From Candidatus Thioglobus perditus (lineage in GTDB: Bacteria; Pseudomonadota; Gammaproteobacteria; PS1; Pseudothioglobaceae): DNA of 64,000 nt. The notes under the pieces were generated by a model that had not been told where the DNA came from, made no database searches, and saw only the letters and a list, made by a program, of their open reading frames with translations. Positions 18,063 to 26,801 of this stretch are shown here, in pieces. The DNA is taken from NCBI GenBank assembly GCA_002909145.1, contig PNQY01000043.1, positions 27,734 to 91,733 of the forward strand. The letters are read 5' to 3'. Position numbers and translations under genes: made by a program. Position 1 is the first letter of the stretch. Each line of letters starts with the position of its first letter.

Positions 18063-19613
18063 TTATACAACCTTGACAGAACATGAGGATGAGGATTTAT
18101 TTATACATTTATTAAGATTATGTTGAGTGCATAAACTAATAGTATTTGTAGAGCAGTATTCACAAAGGTTGTATTTATCTGGAACCTCTACGCCATCTCT
18201 TTTAACTACATATCCTTTTTTAGATAAGGAGCTTATGGCGCGTGATAGTACTTCGCGACTCATGCCTAAATAAGACGCAATAATGGATTTGTTGTAAGGG
18301 AATTTAATTGTATTTGATTGCCATTTTTTATCGTTTTGCAATTTAAGCAAGAACTGTCCAACCCTCTGTTCGGTATTTTTGGTTTTAATGCATTCAGCTT
18401 CTTGACTAACTGTGTTAGATTTCGTAGCAACATAGTTAAGCATATTTGTAGCAAAATCACCGTTAGATTTAATTAACCCTTTTATTTTTGTAATTTGTAT
18501 GCTAAATATTAGTGAGTCAGTAACAGTTTTAGCATTATTGTTAAAGTTTTTCTGCGTAAGCGCATTTGCATCTAAAACAATCTCTCCATTGCTAAGCATT
18601 TGCAGGATTACTTCTTTGCGTTTTGTGTTGAGTTTAAACACTTTAACCCAGCCAACCAGAATAATATGCATATGAGAGACCAGAGAGTCTTCAATTACAA
18701 TAGACTTGTTTTTTGGAACTTGATATATATTACCTGCTTGAATTAATGAGTTTATTTCATTAGCGTCAATATCTTTAAAAATGTCCAGCCCATATACCAA
18801 TCGTTCATAAGTATTGCTAGGCTCAATATCTGTTATGGGCGGAAGACTCTTATTTGTTAGCTCCGCATATAAGCCTTGTTCAATTTTATGCAGGGTGTCA
18901 ATCTTTAGGGTTATAAGTGCAAACCAGTCCCTTGCATTCATTTGTTTTAATTTGGATGAATCTTTATTGTTTTTCAATTCTGAGTGAATTTCACTTAGCG
19001 TGTTGGAGTATGGCATTTTGTTGCTAGACTCAACAAGACGTTGTTGTTGTTTGGTTGCTAACGATAGAAAAGAATTCTTATAATAATCTTGTTCACTAAT
19101 TAAAATCCCGATATGCTCTATATAGTCCTTATCAGTAAAATCATTCTCAATAAATCCACGTGTAAGTACAGATCTCTCTAAACCAACCTTTTCTTTCCAT
19201 TGTAAAAAAAAGCAATGGGCATTAATAGCGCTTGGGTGCGCGTCATCAATCAACAATATGAGTTTTGTCATTAGTTGAATAATTGGTGAAATTAAACTAT
19301 GAGTATAGAAATTAAAAGCATCTTGTACTGATAAATCCAATCTGAGTATATGTTGTCGTTGTTGTCCTAGCTCCAGCAGGTTTGTTTTAATAGAAGTGTG
19401 AAGATCTTGTTGATCATGATCCAATTCCCCGAAGCTCTTCCAGTTGTCAATATTATCTAAGAGTTCAGTGGTTACATCATCTGTTTTAAAGAAATATTCT
19501 AATATTTCCTCACTAAATGCCTTGCTATTTTCTCTTATATACAAGGTTGCAAAACCTCTCTCACGTTGCAACATGTGAAATGATTTACTAAGAATTGGAA
19601 TATATTGATTCAT
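18063..19613 (-). CDS. NIT-domain / Crp-Fnr fusion regulator with C-terminal cysteine cluster
   Basis: A 516-residue cytoplasmic protein with an unusual layout. Residues about 1-260 are helical and begin like the nitrate/nitrite-sensing NIT domain (LQRERGFATLYI at about 14-25). Residues about 275-390 form a cyclic-nucleotide-type sensor fold, and about 420-480 a Crp winged helix (IIASYLGMSREVLSRAISSL). The recognition helix has R-E-x-x-S-R. The tail carries C484-x2-C487-x7-C495-x7-C503 and C511, the same spacing as in the regulator at 41525. It is divergent from narK1, with a Crp-type box between them. A nitrate-responsive control of narK/narGHJI is inferred. Confidence 0.8.
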   Translation of the reverse strand: MNQYIPILSKSFHMLQRERGFATLYIRENSKAFSEEILEYFFKTDDVTTELLDNIDNWKSFGELDHDQQDLHTSIKTNLLELGQQRQHILRLDLSVQDAFNFYTHSLISPIIQLMTKLILLIDDAHPSAINAHCFFLQWKEKVGLERSVLTRGFIENDFTDKDYIEHIGILISEQDYYKNSFLSLATKQQQRLVESSNKMPYSNTLSEIHSELKNNKDSSKLKQMNARDWFALITLKIDTLHKIEQGLYAELTNKSLPPITDIEPSNTYERLVYGLDIFKDIDANEINSLIQAGNIYQVPKNKSIVIEDSLVSHMHIILVGWVKVFKLNTKRKEVILQMLSNGEIVLDANALTQKNFNNNAKTVTDSLIFSIQITKIKGLIKSNGDFATNMLNYVATKSNTVSQEAECIKTKNTEQRVGQFLLKLQNDKKWQSNTIKFPYNKSIIASYLGMSREVLSRAISSLSKKGYVVKRDGVEVPDKYNLCEYCSTNTISLCTQHNLNKCINKSSSSCSVKVV

Positions 19614-19667
19614 TAATTAAATTTATTCAGAATTATAGTTGTTAATTATAGTATTTAATAAAGTGTA

Positions 19668-19683
19668 TGTGACATATATCACA
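19668..19683. promoter_or_regulatory. Perfect CRP-type palindrome between regulator and narK1
   Basis: TGTGACATATATCACA is an exact TGTGA-N6-TCACA site. It sits 54 bases from the NIT-Crp regulator start and 111 bases from narK1. The NIT-Crp recognition helix has the Arg and Glu positions that read TGTGA in CRP, so this may be its own operator. Confidence 0.6.
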
Positions 19684-19706
19684 AATATTAAACATATTTG
19701 ATTTTA

Positions 19707-19720
19707 TTGACTGAGGTCAA
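19707..19720 (+). promoter_or_regulatory. FNR/DNR-type box upstream of narK1
   Basis: TTGACTGAGGTCAA is an inverted TTGAC-N4-GTCAA site followed by GGTTT, centred about 81 bases before the narK1 ATG. The same TTGAC-N4-GTCAAGGTTT form occurs before narG. Confidence 0.65.
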
Positions 19721-19794
19721 GGTTTGTTCATAAATGTTGGGCAAAATTCGCAACAGTTATTGTAAAAAAACATAGAAAAAAGGAGTGGGTAGTT

Positions 19795-21201
19795 ATGGGC
19801 TTATCAATGATAAGTAGTAGAAAAGCGCAGGCTAATTCTGTACTAGCGTCCAATACTATTGCATTTACTGCATGTTTTGCTGTGTGGGTGATGTTTTCAA
19901 TTATTGGTATTCCAATTAAGGAGTTATTAGAACTTTCAGAGACTCAATTTGGTTTATTGGTAGCAACACCAATTCTTACCGGTTCAGTATTCAGACTGCC
20001 AGTAGGTATGTTGACTGATAGGATCGGCGGACGTGTTGTTTTCTTTATCTTAATGCTGACAATGATTATTCCATTGTGGTTTATTGGTAATGCAACCGAA
20101 TATTGGCAGTTTTTAGTGCTAGGTTTATTTGTAGGTATTGCTGGTGCATCATTCTCAGTAGGCGTTGCTTATACTGCTAAATGGTTTGATAAAGAAAATC
20201 AAGGCCTTGCTATGGGTATTTTTGGTGCTGGTAACGCTGGCGCAGCGCTAACTAAATTTATCGCACCTTCACTTGTGGTTGTATACGGCTGGCAGACGGT
20301 ACCAAAAGTATATGCAGTAGCAATGATTGTAGTGATTACTTTCTATTGGATGTTTACTTTTGAGGATGAAGAACACCATACTGCAAAAGAAGTTAGTGTG
20401 TTTGAGCAGTTGAAAACATTGAATGATCCAAAATTATGGAAATATATGCAGTATTACTCACTAGTATTTGGTGGTTTTGTGGCGCTTTCATTATGGATGA
20501 CAAAATATTATATTAACGAATATGGATTTGATCTTACAACTGCAGCACTACTTGCAGCAATTTTTGTTTTGCCTTCAGGCGTGATTCGTGCACTTGGTGG
20601 TTGGTTCTCAGATAAATATGGTGCATACAAGGTAACCTGGTGGGTTATGTGGGTTTCATTGATATGTTTGTTCTTTATGTCATACCCACAAACAGGGCTG
20701 TTAATTCAAACAATTGATGGCCCAAAGAGTTTTGATCTTAGTTTAAACGTATGGGTATTTACTGCATTCTTATTTGTATTAGGTATTGCTTGGGGCTTTG
20801 GCAAAGCTTCAGTGTTTAAGTTCTTATCAGATGAATACCCAGATAATATTGGTGTGGTTTCAGGTGTTGTTGGCCTTGCTGGTGGTATGGGTGGATTTTT
20901 ATTGCCAATTATGTTCGGTGTGCTGATAGACGCCTTACATATTAACTCAGTGATCTTTATGTTGTTATTTGGTGCAACAGGGGTTTCGGTGATTTGGATG
21001 CACTTTACTTTTGGTAAAGATAGAGAAGAACAAAGAGCTAAAAAAGCTCGCAAATCTGCCTTGGATGAATTTTCTTCTCGGTATGACGATCCTGAGAAAG
21101 TTGCTTCTGCGCAGGCAATGTTGGAAAACATGGATTTACTCGAAGAGTTTACTAAGAGGTACACCTCTTATAAAGAAAGCATTAGAAATAATTCAAAATA
21201 A
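19795..21201 (+). CDS. narK1: NarK1-type nitrate transporter (MFS)
   Basis: A 468-residue twelve-helix major facilitator protein. Nitrate-signature segments are present in both halves: GAGNAGAALTKF near residue 145 and VVGLAGGMGGFLLP near residue 357. The MFS loop GMLTDRIGGR is at about residue 70. AGGAG at 19781-19785 supports the ATG. A hydrophilic, charged tail of about 65 residues extends into the cytoplasm. NarK1 proteins are usually nitrate/proton symporters. It leads the narK1-narK2-narGHJI cluster, 33 bases before narK2. Confidence 0.92.
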   Translation: MGLSMISSRKAQANSVLASNTIAFTACFAVWVMFSIIGIPIKELLELSETQFGLLVATPILTGSVFRLPVGMLTDRIGGRVVFFILMLTMIIPLWFIGNATEYWQFLVLGLFVGIAGASFSVGVAYTAKWFDKENQGLAMGIFGAGNAGAALTKFIAPSLVVVYGWQTVPKVYAVAMIVVITFYWMFTFEDEEHHTAKEVSVFEQLKTLNDPKLWKYMQYYSLVFGGFVALSLWMTKYYINEYGFDLTTAALLAAIFVLPSGVIRALGGWFSDKYGAYKVTWWVMWVSLICLFFMSYPQTGLLIQTIDGPKSFDLSLNVWVFTAFLFVLGIAWGFGKASVFKFLSDEYPDNIGVVSGVVGLAGGMGGFLLPIMFGVLIDALHINSVIFMLLFGATGVSVIWMHFTFGKDREEQRAKKARKSALDEFSSRYDDPEKVASAQAMLENMDLLEEFTKRYTSYKESIRNNSK

Positions 21202-21234
21202 TTTAAATAGTTTTAAATAAGGAGGAGGTCGTAA

Positions 21235-22848
21235 ATGGCTCAAGATATAAAAAGCTGGAATCCGGATGATAATTCCGAGTGGGAAAGCAAAGGCAAAGCA
21301 ATTGCTAACCGTAACTTGTGGATTTCAATCCCAAGCTTACTAGCTGGATTTGCCACATGGCTAATGTGGGGTATTATTACCGTGCAAATGATGAATACTG
21401 GCTATGGTGGCTTTGAAAAATCACAGTTGTTCACTCTAGCTGCAATTGCCGGATTATCAGGTGCAACATTACGTATTCCATCAACGTTTTTTATTCGTCT
21501 AGCAGGCGGTAGAAATACTTTATTCTTGACAACTTCATTGTTAATGCTTCCAGCTATAGGGCTTGGTATAGCCTTATCATCTCCGGATACGCCATTCTGG
21601 CATTTCCAGATCTTGGCGTTGTTATCTGGCTTTGGTGGTGGTAACTTTGCCTCTTCGATGTCAAATATTTCTTACTTCTTCCCGAAGAAGATCCAAGGTT
21701 ATTCGTTAGGCATGAACGCAGGTTTGGGTAACTTTGGTGTTACTACGATGCAAATTGTTATTCCTTTAGTGATGACAATGGCGGTCATGGGTAACCCTAC
21801 TGAGCTTCAGATTGCTTCAGGCACGCTAGTTGGTAAAATCCCAGCAGGCACTGATACCTACCTTCAAAATGCGGGCTATGTTTGGTTAATTATCTTAATT
21901 CCATTGTCACTAGCAACATGGTTTGGTATGAATAATATTACTGCAGATCATGTTTCACCAAATATTGGTTCAACCATTGGTGCATTTATTAAGATTATAT
22001 TAATGCTGGTGCTTGGCTTATCAACTGCAGCATTAGGGTTGTATTTAATGTTGCCTGAGGCGGTAAGTGGCTCTGGGTTAATGATTAGTAAATGGGTTGC
22101 GCTTCCTATAGTTTTAGCTTTGACAGTAATTTTACTTAAGATAGCTCCACTGGGTAGTGACTATAAAGAAGGTATCAACCGTCAATATAAGATCTTTGGC
22201 AATAAGCATACATGGGTGATGACAATCATCTATACCATGACATTTGGTTCATTTATTGGTTACGCAGCAGCACTAGCATTATCAATTAAAGTGATCTTTG
22301 GCTTTCAACATATTATGGTTGATGGCATTATGACTCATAATACGATTAATCCAAATGCCCCTTCAGCGTTAACATACGCCTGGATGGGTGCTTTCGTTGG
22401 TGCACTTATTCGTCCAATTGGTGGCATGATTGCTGACAAGATGGGTGGTGCTAAAGTAACGCAGATCATCTCAGCAGTAATGGTTGTCTCTACATTAGGT
22501 GTAGCTTACTTTATGAAACAAGCTTACGCAAGTGCAACGCCAGAAGAGTTCTTCTACCAATTCCTAATTTTGTTTGTAATTTTATTTGCAATGACAGGTA
22601 TTGGTAATGGCTCCACCTTTAGAACAACATCTCAGATTTTTAATAAAGAACAGGCTGGTCCAGTTCTTGGTTGGACATCTGCAGTAGCAGCTTATGGTGC
22701 ATTTATTGTTCCAAAAGTATTTGGTGAGCAGATTAAGGCTACAACACCTGAGAATGCACTATATGGTTTTGCGGTGTTTTATGCGGTATGTATGGTTATT
22801 AACTGGTGGTTCTACTTACGTAAGAACGCTGAGTTCCATAATCCATAA
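21235..22848 (+). CDS. narK2: NarK2-type nitrate/nitrite antiporter (MFS)
   Basis: A 537-residue major facilitator protein with a strong GGAGGAGG site at 21221-21228. Nitrate-signature motifs are GLGNFGVTTMQ and the C-terminal GIGNGSTFRTTSQIF; ATLRIPSTFFIRLAGGRN is also family-like. NarK2 proteins typically exchange external nitrate for internal nitrite, the product of NarG. In Paracoccus the NarK1 and NarK2 types are fused in one chain; here they are neighbouring genes. Hydrophobic segments near residues 240-300 are longer than in NarK1. Confidence 0.92.
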   Translation: MAQDIKSWNPDDNSEWESKGKAIANRNLWISIPSLLAGFATWLMWGIITVQMMNTGYGGFEKSQLFTLAAIAGLSGATLRIPSTFFIRLAGGRNTLFLTTSLLMLPAIGLGIALSSPDTPFWHFQILALLSGFGGGNFASSMSNISYFFPKKIQGYSLGMNAGLGNFGVTTMQIVIPLVMTMAVMGNPTELQIASGTLVGKIPAGTDTYLQNAGYVWLIILIPLSLATWFGMNNITADHVSPNIGSTIGAFIKIILMLVLGLSTAALGLYLMLPEAVSGSGLMISKWVALPIVLALTVILLKIAPLGSDYKEGINRQYKIFGNKHTWVMTIIYTMTFGSFIGYAAALALSIKVIFGFQHIMVDGIMTHNTINPNAPSALTYAWMGAFVGALIRPIGGMIADKMGGAKVTQIISAVMVVSTLGVAYFMKQAYASATPEEFFYQFLILFVILFAMTGIGNGSTFRTTSQIFNKEQAGPVLGWTSAVAAYGAFIVPKVFGEQIKATTPENALYGFAVFYAVCMVINWWFYLRKNAEFHNP

Positions 22849-22889
22849 TTTGTAAAAATATATAAATTGGAGCGGTTTTAATGTCGCTC

Positions 22890-22933
22890 CTCTTTATTAA
22901 AAATAATTTTTTATAGTTATTTTTAATAAAGAG
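22890..22933. repeat. Perfect 17-bp inverted repeat between narK2 and narG
   Basis: Arms 22890-22906 and 22917-22933 are exact reverse complements (core CTCTTTATTAAAAATAA) around a ten-base loop. A smaller G+C hairpin (GGAGCG/CGCTCC, 22869-22874 with 22885-22890) abuts it and shares one base. Together they may end narK transcripts or stabilise mRNA ends. A FNR-type box follows ten bases later. Confidence 0.6.
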
Positions 22934-22942
22934 TTTGATTTA

Positions 22943-22956
22943 TTGACCCACGTCAA
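22943..22956 (+). promoter_or_regulatory. FNR/DNR-type box upstream of narG
   Basis: TTGACCCACGTCAA is a TTGAC-N4-GTCAA inverted site followed by GGTTT, centred about 90 bases before the narG ATG. It suggests narGHJI has its own anaerobic promoter in addition to any read-through from narK. Confidence 0.65.
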
Positions 22957-23039
22957 GGTTTTATTCAAAAACGGGGGCAGAATAACACTTTAGTAAGAGT
23001 TTTGTAATTAACGGAAGAAGATAAAACAGGAGATAAAAT

Positions 23040-26000
23040 ATGAGTCATTTTTTAGATAGACTTAAGTACTTTAATCGTATCAAGTCAACTTACTCGAAAG
23101 GACATGGTATTGTTACTGAAGAGGATCGCGGTTGGGAAGACACTTACCGTAATCGCTGGCGTCATGATAAAGTAGTTAGATCTACTCACGGTGTAAACTG
23201 TACAGGTGGTTGTTCATGGCAGATTTTTGTTAAGAATGGTCTAGTATCTTATGAGATGCAGCAGACTGATTACCCACGTACTCGTGAAGACTTGCCTAAT
23301 CATGAACCTCGTGGTTGTCAACGTGGAGCATCATTTTCATGGTACCTATATTCTCCACATCGTATTAAATACCCACTAATTCGTGGTCGTCTATTAGACC
23401 TATATCGTTCTGAGCGTAGCTCAGGTAAAGACCCGGTTGAATCTTGGGAGGCTATTCAGTCTGATAAAGAAAAGCGTGATTCATATGTAGGTGTACGTGG
23501 TTTGGGTGGTTTTGCACGTTCAACTTGGGATGAAGTAGTTGAGATTACTGCTGCTGCAAATGTTTACACTATTAAAAAGTACGGTCCTGACCGTATTTAT
23601 GGTTTCTCTCCAATTCCAGCAATGAGTATGATTTCATATGCTGCTGGTTCAAGATATTTATCAATGATTGGCGCAGGTGTTGGTTCATTCTATGATTGGT
23701 ATTGTGATCTTCCTCCATCGTCTCCTCAAGTTTGGGGTGAACAAACAGACGTGCCTGAGTCAGCTGACTGGTACAACTCTAAATACATTATTGTTTGTGG
23801 TGCAAACTTACCAATGACACGTACTCCTGATGCCCACTTTGCGGTTGAGTCACGTTACAATGGTACAAAAGTTGTATCAATGGCGCCAGACTATGCAGAA
23901 TATGTGAAATTTGCAGATTTATGGATGCCAGTTAAACAAGGTACTGATGCTGCAGCATTTATGGCAATGGGCCATGTGGCACTTAAAGAGTTCCACGTTG
24001 ACAAACAAGACCCTTACTTTGCTGAGTATGCAAGAAGCTTTACTGACTTCCCGATGCAGGTTATCCTTGAAGAAGTTAATGGTAAGATGGTTACTGGTAG
24101 ATTCCTTCGTGCTTCTGACTTTGATAATAACATGGGTGAAGACAATAACCCTGAGTGGAAGACAGTTGTATTTGATTCTAAATCAGGCTCATTTGTTGCT
24201 CCTAATGGTTCTATTGGATTCCGTTGGGGTGAAGAAGGTAAATGGAATATCTTAGAGCAAGCTGCAGGTAATGAAATTGAAGCAGAGTTAAGTTGTATTG
24301 ATTCTAAAGATGCAGTGGTAGATGTAACTTTCCCTCACTTTAACCCTGAGGAAGGTGATTCAATAGTACGCAAAATTCCAGTGCGCAAGCTTAAGCTTGC
24401 TAATGGTGATGAGGTAATGGTAACTTCAGTATGTGATTTGCAAATTTCACAATACGGTATTGATCGTGGTCTAGGTGATAACCTAGCAACATCTTATGAT
24501 GATGATACAGTTCCTTACACGCCAGCATGGGCAGCCAAGATTACTGGCGTTCCGGCGGCTGATTTAGAAAAAACAGGTCGTGAATTTGCTGACAACGCCT
24601 CTAAGACTAGAGGTAAGTCAATGGTAATCCTAGGTGCTGCCATCACTCACTGGTATCACACTGATATGCACTATCGTGGCATTATGAACCTACTTCACAT
24701 CTGTGGTTGTGTTGGTCAATCAGGCGGTGGTTGGGCTCACTACGTTGGACAAGAAAAACTACGTCCTCAAGCTGGTTGGGCACCAATTGCATTTGGTCTT
24801 GATTGGCAGCGTCCACCACGTCATATGGCATCAACAACTTACTGGTATTTCCATACAGATCAGTGGCGCTATGAGAGAGTTGAAGCTGATAACTTGTTAG
24901 CATCAACTGCTAAAGCTAAATATCGTGGTAATCAATTGGCTGACTATAACGTTGCAGCGCAACGTATGGGCTGGACTCCATCGATTCCTCAATTTGATCA
25001 AAACCCTCTTGAGCTTGCTAAAGAAGCGGAAGACGCGGGTGCAACTGACGAAGCTGCGGTTTCTAAATATGTTGCTGAGAAGTTACAAAAAGGTGATCTT
25101 AACTTTGCTTATGAAGACATTGACGCAGAAGAAAATTTCCCTCGCAATTTATTTGTATGGCGCTCTAACCTAATTGGTAGTTCGTCTAAAGGACACGAGT
25201 ATTTCTTAAAACACTTACTAGGTGCACAGAACGGTGTATTAACTGAAGGTACAGAAGGTAAAGCTTGTAAAGAGGTTAAGTGGCATGAAAAAGCTCCAAC
25301 TGGAAAGTTAGACTTGATGGTTGACATTAACTTCCGTCTAAACTCTACTGGTGCTTATTCAGATATTGTATTACCGACTGCAACTTGGTATGAGAAAGCT
25401 GACCTTAATACTACAGATATGCATCCATTTGTACATCCATTAGGTAAGGCAGTTGATCCAGCATGGGAAGCACGTTCTGACTGGCAAATCTTTAAAACTA
25501 TTGCTAAGAAGTTCTCAGAGCTTTCTGAGAAGCACCTTGGTACTGTAAAAGATGTGGTTTCTTTACCAATGCAACATGATACTGCAGCAGCTATGGCGCA
25601 ACCATTTGGTGAAGTTAAAGACTGGAAGAAGGGTGAGTGTGACATAATTCCTGGTAAGACAGCTCCATTCTTCAAGGTTGTAGAAAGAGACTATCCAAAT
25701 ACTTATGCTAAGTATATTGCCTTAGGTCCATTAATGAAGAAGCTAGGTAATAATATTAAAGGCATTGACTGGAATACTGATCATGAAGTTGATGAGTTAG
25801 CAGAATGCAATGGCACTATTAAGGAAGAAGGTATCTCTAAAGGTATGCCATCATTAGCTGAAGATATACATGTATGTGACGCGGTAATGCGTATGGCACC
25901 TGAAACCAATGGTGAAGTGGCACATAAATCATGGTCAGGTCAATCGAAGAAAACCGGTATTAGTCACTCGCACTTGTACGAGGGTCGTCGAGAAGAAAAG

Positions 26001-26780
26001 ATTACTTATAGGGATATTGTAGCTCAACCACGTAAGATTATTACTGCACCTACTTGGTCTGGTATTGAGTCTGAAGAGGTGAGTTACAACGCTTGTTACA
26101 CTAACTTGCACGAGAAAATTCCTTTGAGAACAGTAACTGGTCGTGCGCAATTCTATATGGATCATGAATGGATGTTAGATTTTGGTGAAGGTTTTGCTGC
26201 TTATAAGCCAGCACTTGACACTAAATCTACTATTACTATTCCTGAAGATGTGAAGAAGAAGCCACACTTGAAACTTAACTGGATTACACCACACTCTAAA
26301 TGGGGTATCCACTCAACTTACCAAGATAATTTGAGAATGTTAACTTTATTCCGTGGCGGTCCATACTTCTGGATTTCTGAAGAAGATGCACAATCAATTG
26401 GTCTTGTGGATAACGATTGGGTTGAGGCGGTTAATGCTAATGGTGCAACTATGGCTAGAGTAGTTGTTTCACAAAGAGTTCCGAATGGTATGGCGCTTAT
26501 GTATCACGCTCAAGAAAAAAATGTTAACGTACCAGGATCTCCATCTACAGGTAAACGTGGCGGTATTTTGAATGCTGTAACTAGAACTGTACCTAAACCA
26601 ACTCATATGATTGGTGGTTACGGTCAGTTTGCTTATTCATTTAACTACTACGGCCCTATTGGATCTAATCGTGATGAATATGTTGTGGTTCACAAGGTCG
26701 ATCAAAATGTGGATTGGCTGGAAAGAGAGTTAACCCCTGAGAGAGAGAAGAAGAAGAATCCTCCAGGAATTAACAACTAA
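23040..26780 (+). CDS. narG: Respiratory nitrate reductase alpha subunit
   Basis: A 1246-residue bis-MGD molybdoenzyme reducing nitrate to nitrite at the cytoplasmic face. The N-terminal cluster has H50-x3-C54-x3-C58 and C93, the His-ligated [4Fe-4S] of NarG. YCDLPPSSPQVWGEQTDVPE carries the aspartate that ligates Mo. No typical Tat leader is present. AGGAG precedes the ATG. It forms a complex with NarH and NarI and is folded with help from NarJ; all four genes follow in order. Full family length with no frameshift seen. Confidence 0.98.
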   Translation: MSHFLDRLKYFNRIKSTYSKGHGIVTEEDRGWEDTYRNRWRHDKVVRSTHGVNCTGGCSWQIFVKNGLVSYEMQQTDYPRTREDLPNHEPRGCQRGASFSWYLYSPHRIKYPLIRGRLLDLYRSERSSGKDPVESWEAIQSDKEKRDSYVGVRGLGGFARSTWDEVVEITAAANVYTIKKYGPDRIYGFSPIPAMSMISYAAGSRYLSMIGAGVGSFYDWYCDLPPSSPQVWGEQTDVPESADWYNSKYIIVCGANLPMTRTPDAHFAVESRYNGTKVVSMAPDYAEYVKFADLWMPVKQGTDAAAFMAMGHVALKEFHVDKQDPYFAEYARSFTDFPMQVILEEVNGKMVTGRFLRASDFDNNMGEDNNPEWKTVVFDSKSGSFVAPNGSIGFRWGEEGKWNILEQAAGNEIEAELSCIDSKDAVVDVTFPHFNPEEGDSIVRKIPVRKLKLANGDEVMVTSVCDLQISQYGIDRGLGDNLATSYDDDTVPYTPAWAAKITGVPAADLEKTGREFADNASKTRGKSMVILGAAITHWYHTDMHYRGIMNLLHICGCVGQSGGGWAHYVGQEKLRPQAGWAPIAFGLDWQRPPRHMASTTYWYFHTDQWRYERVEADNLLASTAKAKYRGNQLADYNVAAQRMGWTPSIPQFDQNPLELAKEAEDAGATDEAAVSKYVAEKLQKGDLNFAYEDIDAEENFPRNLFVWRSNLIGSSSKGHEYFLKHLLGAQNGVLTEGTEGKACKEVKWHEKAPTGKLDLMVDINFRLNSTGAYSDIVLPTATWYEKADLNTTDMHPFVHPLGKAVDPAWEARSDWQIFKTIAKKFSELSEKHLGTVKDVVSLPMQHDTAAAMAQPFGEVKDWKKGECDIIPGKTAPFFKVVERDYPNTYAKYIALGPLMKKLGNNIKGIDWNTDHEVDELAECNGTIKEEGISKGMPSLAEDIHVCDAVMRMAPETNGEVAHKSWSGQSKKTGISHSHLYEGRREEKITYRDIVAQPRKIITAPTWSGIESEEVSYNACYTNLHEKIPLRTVTGRAQFYMDHEWMLDFGEGFAAYKPALDTKSTITIPEDVKKKPHLKLNWITPHSKWGIHSTYQDNLRMLTLFRGGPYFWISEEDAQSIGLVDNDWVEAVNANGATMARVVVSQRVPNGMALMYHAQEKNVNVPGSPSTGKRGGILNAVTRTVPKPTHMIGGYGQFAYSFNYYGPIGSNRDEYVVVHKVDQNVDWLERELTPEREKKKNPPGINN

Positions 26781-26801
26781 TATATCTAGGAGAAAAGAGA
26801 A

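Noticed and set aside
20706..21164. Minus-strand open frame inside narK1
   Set aside because: Shadow of the MFS gene with no family-like motif or start signal.
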